A stretch of DNA of 12,284 nt from assembly GCA_964430295.1 (NCBI GenBank), contig CAYSEV010000041.1, positions 1 to 12,284 on the forward strand, read 5' to 3'. The translations under genes were made by a program, and so were the position numbers. This document shows, piece by piece, positions 11,328-12,284 of this stretch. A model generated the notes under the pieces. That model made no database searches and was not told the origin of the DNA. It was given only the letters and a program-made list of their open reading frames with translations. The first letter of the stretch is position 1, and each line of letters begins with the position of its first letter. The DNA comes from CAYGFH01 sp964430295. Its GTDB lineage: Bacteria > Patescibacteriota > Microgenomatia > UBA10105 > UBA927.

Positions 11328-12284
11328 TTATGCGATAATCTTTGTTACGACACCTGCTCCCACCGTGTGACCACCTTCTCGGAGTGCAAATCGCAGTCCT
11401 TCTTCAAGTGCAACCGGTACGATCAGTTTTGCTGTCATCTTTGTACTATCTCCAGGCATAACCATTTCTACTCCTGCTGGCAATGTAACTTCTCCAGTTA
11501 CATCGGTTGTGCGGATAAAGAATTGTGGTCGATATCCTGAGAAAAATGGTGTGTGTCGTCCACCTTCTTCTTTGGCCAAAATATAAATTTCAGCTTCGAA
11601 TTCTGTGTGAGGTTTGACACTCCCTGTGGCTGCCAACACTTGGCCCCTTTCCACTTGTTCTTTTTCGATTCCTCGAAGAAGTACGCCGACGTTGTCTCCT
11701 GCCAGTCCTTCATCAAGAAGTTTTCGGAACATTTCAACTCCAGTTACAACTGTAGACTGTGTTGCTTTGATTCCAACGATTTCGATGGCATCCCCAACCT
11801 TTACACGTCCGCGTTCTACACGACCGGTAACGACTGTTCCTCGACCTTTGATCGAGAAGACGTCTTCAATAGGCATAAGGAATGGCTTATCGAGTTCTCG
11901 CTTTGGTTCTGGGAAATAGGTATCACAAGTATCCATAAGTTCCTGGATCTTTGCTTCTGCAGCTGCATCTCCCTGAATTGCTTTGATAGCACTTCCTCGG
12001 ATAACCGGAATGGTGTCTCCTGGGAAATGATACTTTGTTAACAATTCACGAACTTCCATTTCAACGAGATCAAGAAGTTCTGGATCAGACACCATGTCAC
12101 ATTTGTTCATGAAGACAACGATGGCCGGAACGTTAACCTGATTTGCAAGCAAGATATGCTCACGGGTTTGTGGCATAGGACCATCTGGAGCGGAAACAAC
12201 AAGGATAGCTCCATCCATTTGTGCGGCGCCAGTGATCATGTTTTTGATGTAATCTGCATGTCCTGGAGCATCAATATGAGCATA
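11328..12284 (-). CDS. tuf: Elongation factor Tu, 5' end missing
   Basis: EF-Tu is the GTPase that delivers aminoacyl-tRNA to the ribosomal A site. The 318 visible residues begin inside the G domain at the G3 motif and run to the stop; about 75 N-terminal residues, including the P-loop, lie outside the window. Seen: DAPGHADYIKNM (G3, where bacterial EF-Tu usually has DCPGHADYVKNM), QTREHILLA, NKCD (G4) and GSAIKAIQGD (G5); domain II with KGRGTVVTGRVERG and GVEMFRKLLDEGLAGDNVGVLLRG; domain III with EEGGRHTPFFSGYRPQFFIRTTDVTG and the end REGGHTVGAGVVTKI. The gene precedes rpsJ by 43 nt, the common bacterial arrangement (str-S10 junction). Confidence 0.98.
   Translation of the reverse strand, partial: YAHIDAPGHADYIKNMITGAAQMDGAILVVSAPDGPMPQTREHILLANQVNVPAIVVFMNKCDMVSDPELLDLVEMEVRELLTKYHFPGDTIPVIRGSAIKAIQGDAAAEAKIQELMDTCDTYFPEPKRELDKPFLMPIEDVFSIKGRGTVVTGRVERGRVKVGDAIEIVGIKATQSTVVTGVEMFRKLLDEGLAGDNVGVLLRGIEKEQVERGQVLAATGSVKPHTEFEAEIYILAKEEGGRHTPFFSGYRPQFFIRTTDVTGEVTLPAGVEMVMPGDSTKMTAKLIVPVALEEGLRFALREGGHTVGAGVVTKIIA

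Noticed and set aside
11553..12041. 162-codon plus-strand open frame opposite tuf
   Set aside because: It is antisense to strongly conserved EF-Tu codons, low in recognisable motifs and rich in Cys/Ser/Phe, as expected from reverse-complemented coding sequence.
1..12284. Reassigned UGA codon (Gly, as in Gracilibacteria/Absconditabacteria)
   Set aside because: TGA ends adk, rplR, rplP and rpsJ at the expected family C-termini and none interrupts a conserved gene.
1..12284. Defence, mobile or CRISPR system hidden in the window
   Set aside because: Every stretch is accounted for by core genes or gaps of at most 100 nt; there are no spacer-repeat arrays, transposase or nuclease motifs.

Overview
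The window is one densely packed, entirely minus-strand block of core housekeeping genes: the bacterial S10-spc ribosomal-protein super-operon. In transcription order (right to left) it reads tuf (5' end cut by the window edge), rpsJ, rplC, rplD, rplW, rplB, rpsS, rplV, rpsC, rplP, rpmC, rpsQ, rplN, rplX, rplE, rpsN, rpsH, rplF, rplR, rpsE, rplO, secY, adk, cmk (3' end cut by the window edge). Most junctions are 1-25 nt or overlap by a few bases. I see no tRNA, rRNA, CRISPR array, transposase or plus-strand gene. The long plus-strand reading frames are antisense shadows of conserved genes.

Organism. This is a bacterium using the standard code: TGA is the stop of adk, rplR, rplP and rpsJ. It is moderately AT-rich. 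The gene for ribosomal protein uL30 (rpmD), which normally lies between rpsE and rplO, is absent; only 3 nt separate those two genes. Loss of uL30 is a known hallmark of the Candidate Phyla Radiation (Patescibacteria). Other features fit a reduced or divergent lineage: a shortened L2, an L4 with a lysine-rich N-terminal tail, SD-less starts at about half the genes, and adk followed directly by cmk. I infer a CPR bacterium; the sublineage cannot be fixed from this window.

Layout. Positions 11328-12284 hold EF-Tu, and 10976-11284 holds S10. Positions 10876-10975 are a non-coding leader with a candidate extended -10 promoter, a long hairpin and a terminator-like hairpin directly before rplC. Positions 5832-10875 hold the S10-operon proteins L3 to S17 plus L14. 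Positions 5743-5831 are an 89-nt gap holding a compact palindromic repeat between rplN and rplX. Positions 2478-5742 hold the spc-operon proteins L24 to L15. Positions 1173-2462 encode the SecY translocon channel. Positions 1-1103 encode two nucleoside-monophosphate kinases, Adk and Cmk, overlapping by 4 nt. A heptamer tandem repeat lies at the adk start.

Together these genes make most of the proteins of the peptidyl-transferase and exit-tunnel side of the 50S subunit, the 30S head and decoding-region proteins, the elongation factor that delivers aminoacyl-tRNA, the channel for nascent membrane proteins, and two enzymes of nucleotide supply. No new multi-gene system is visible. The points worth a second look are the rpsJ-rplC leader, the rplX-rplN repeat element, and lineage-specific changes in L2, L4, EF-Tu and Cmk.
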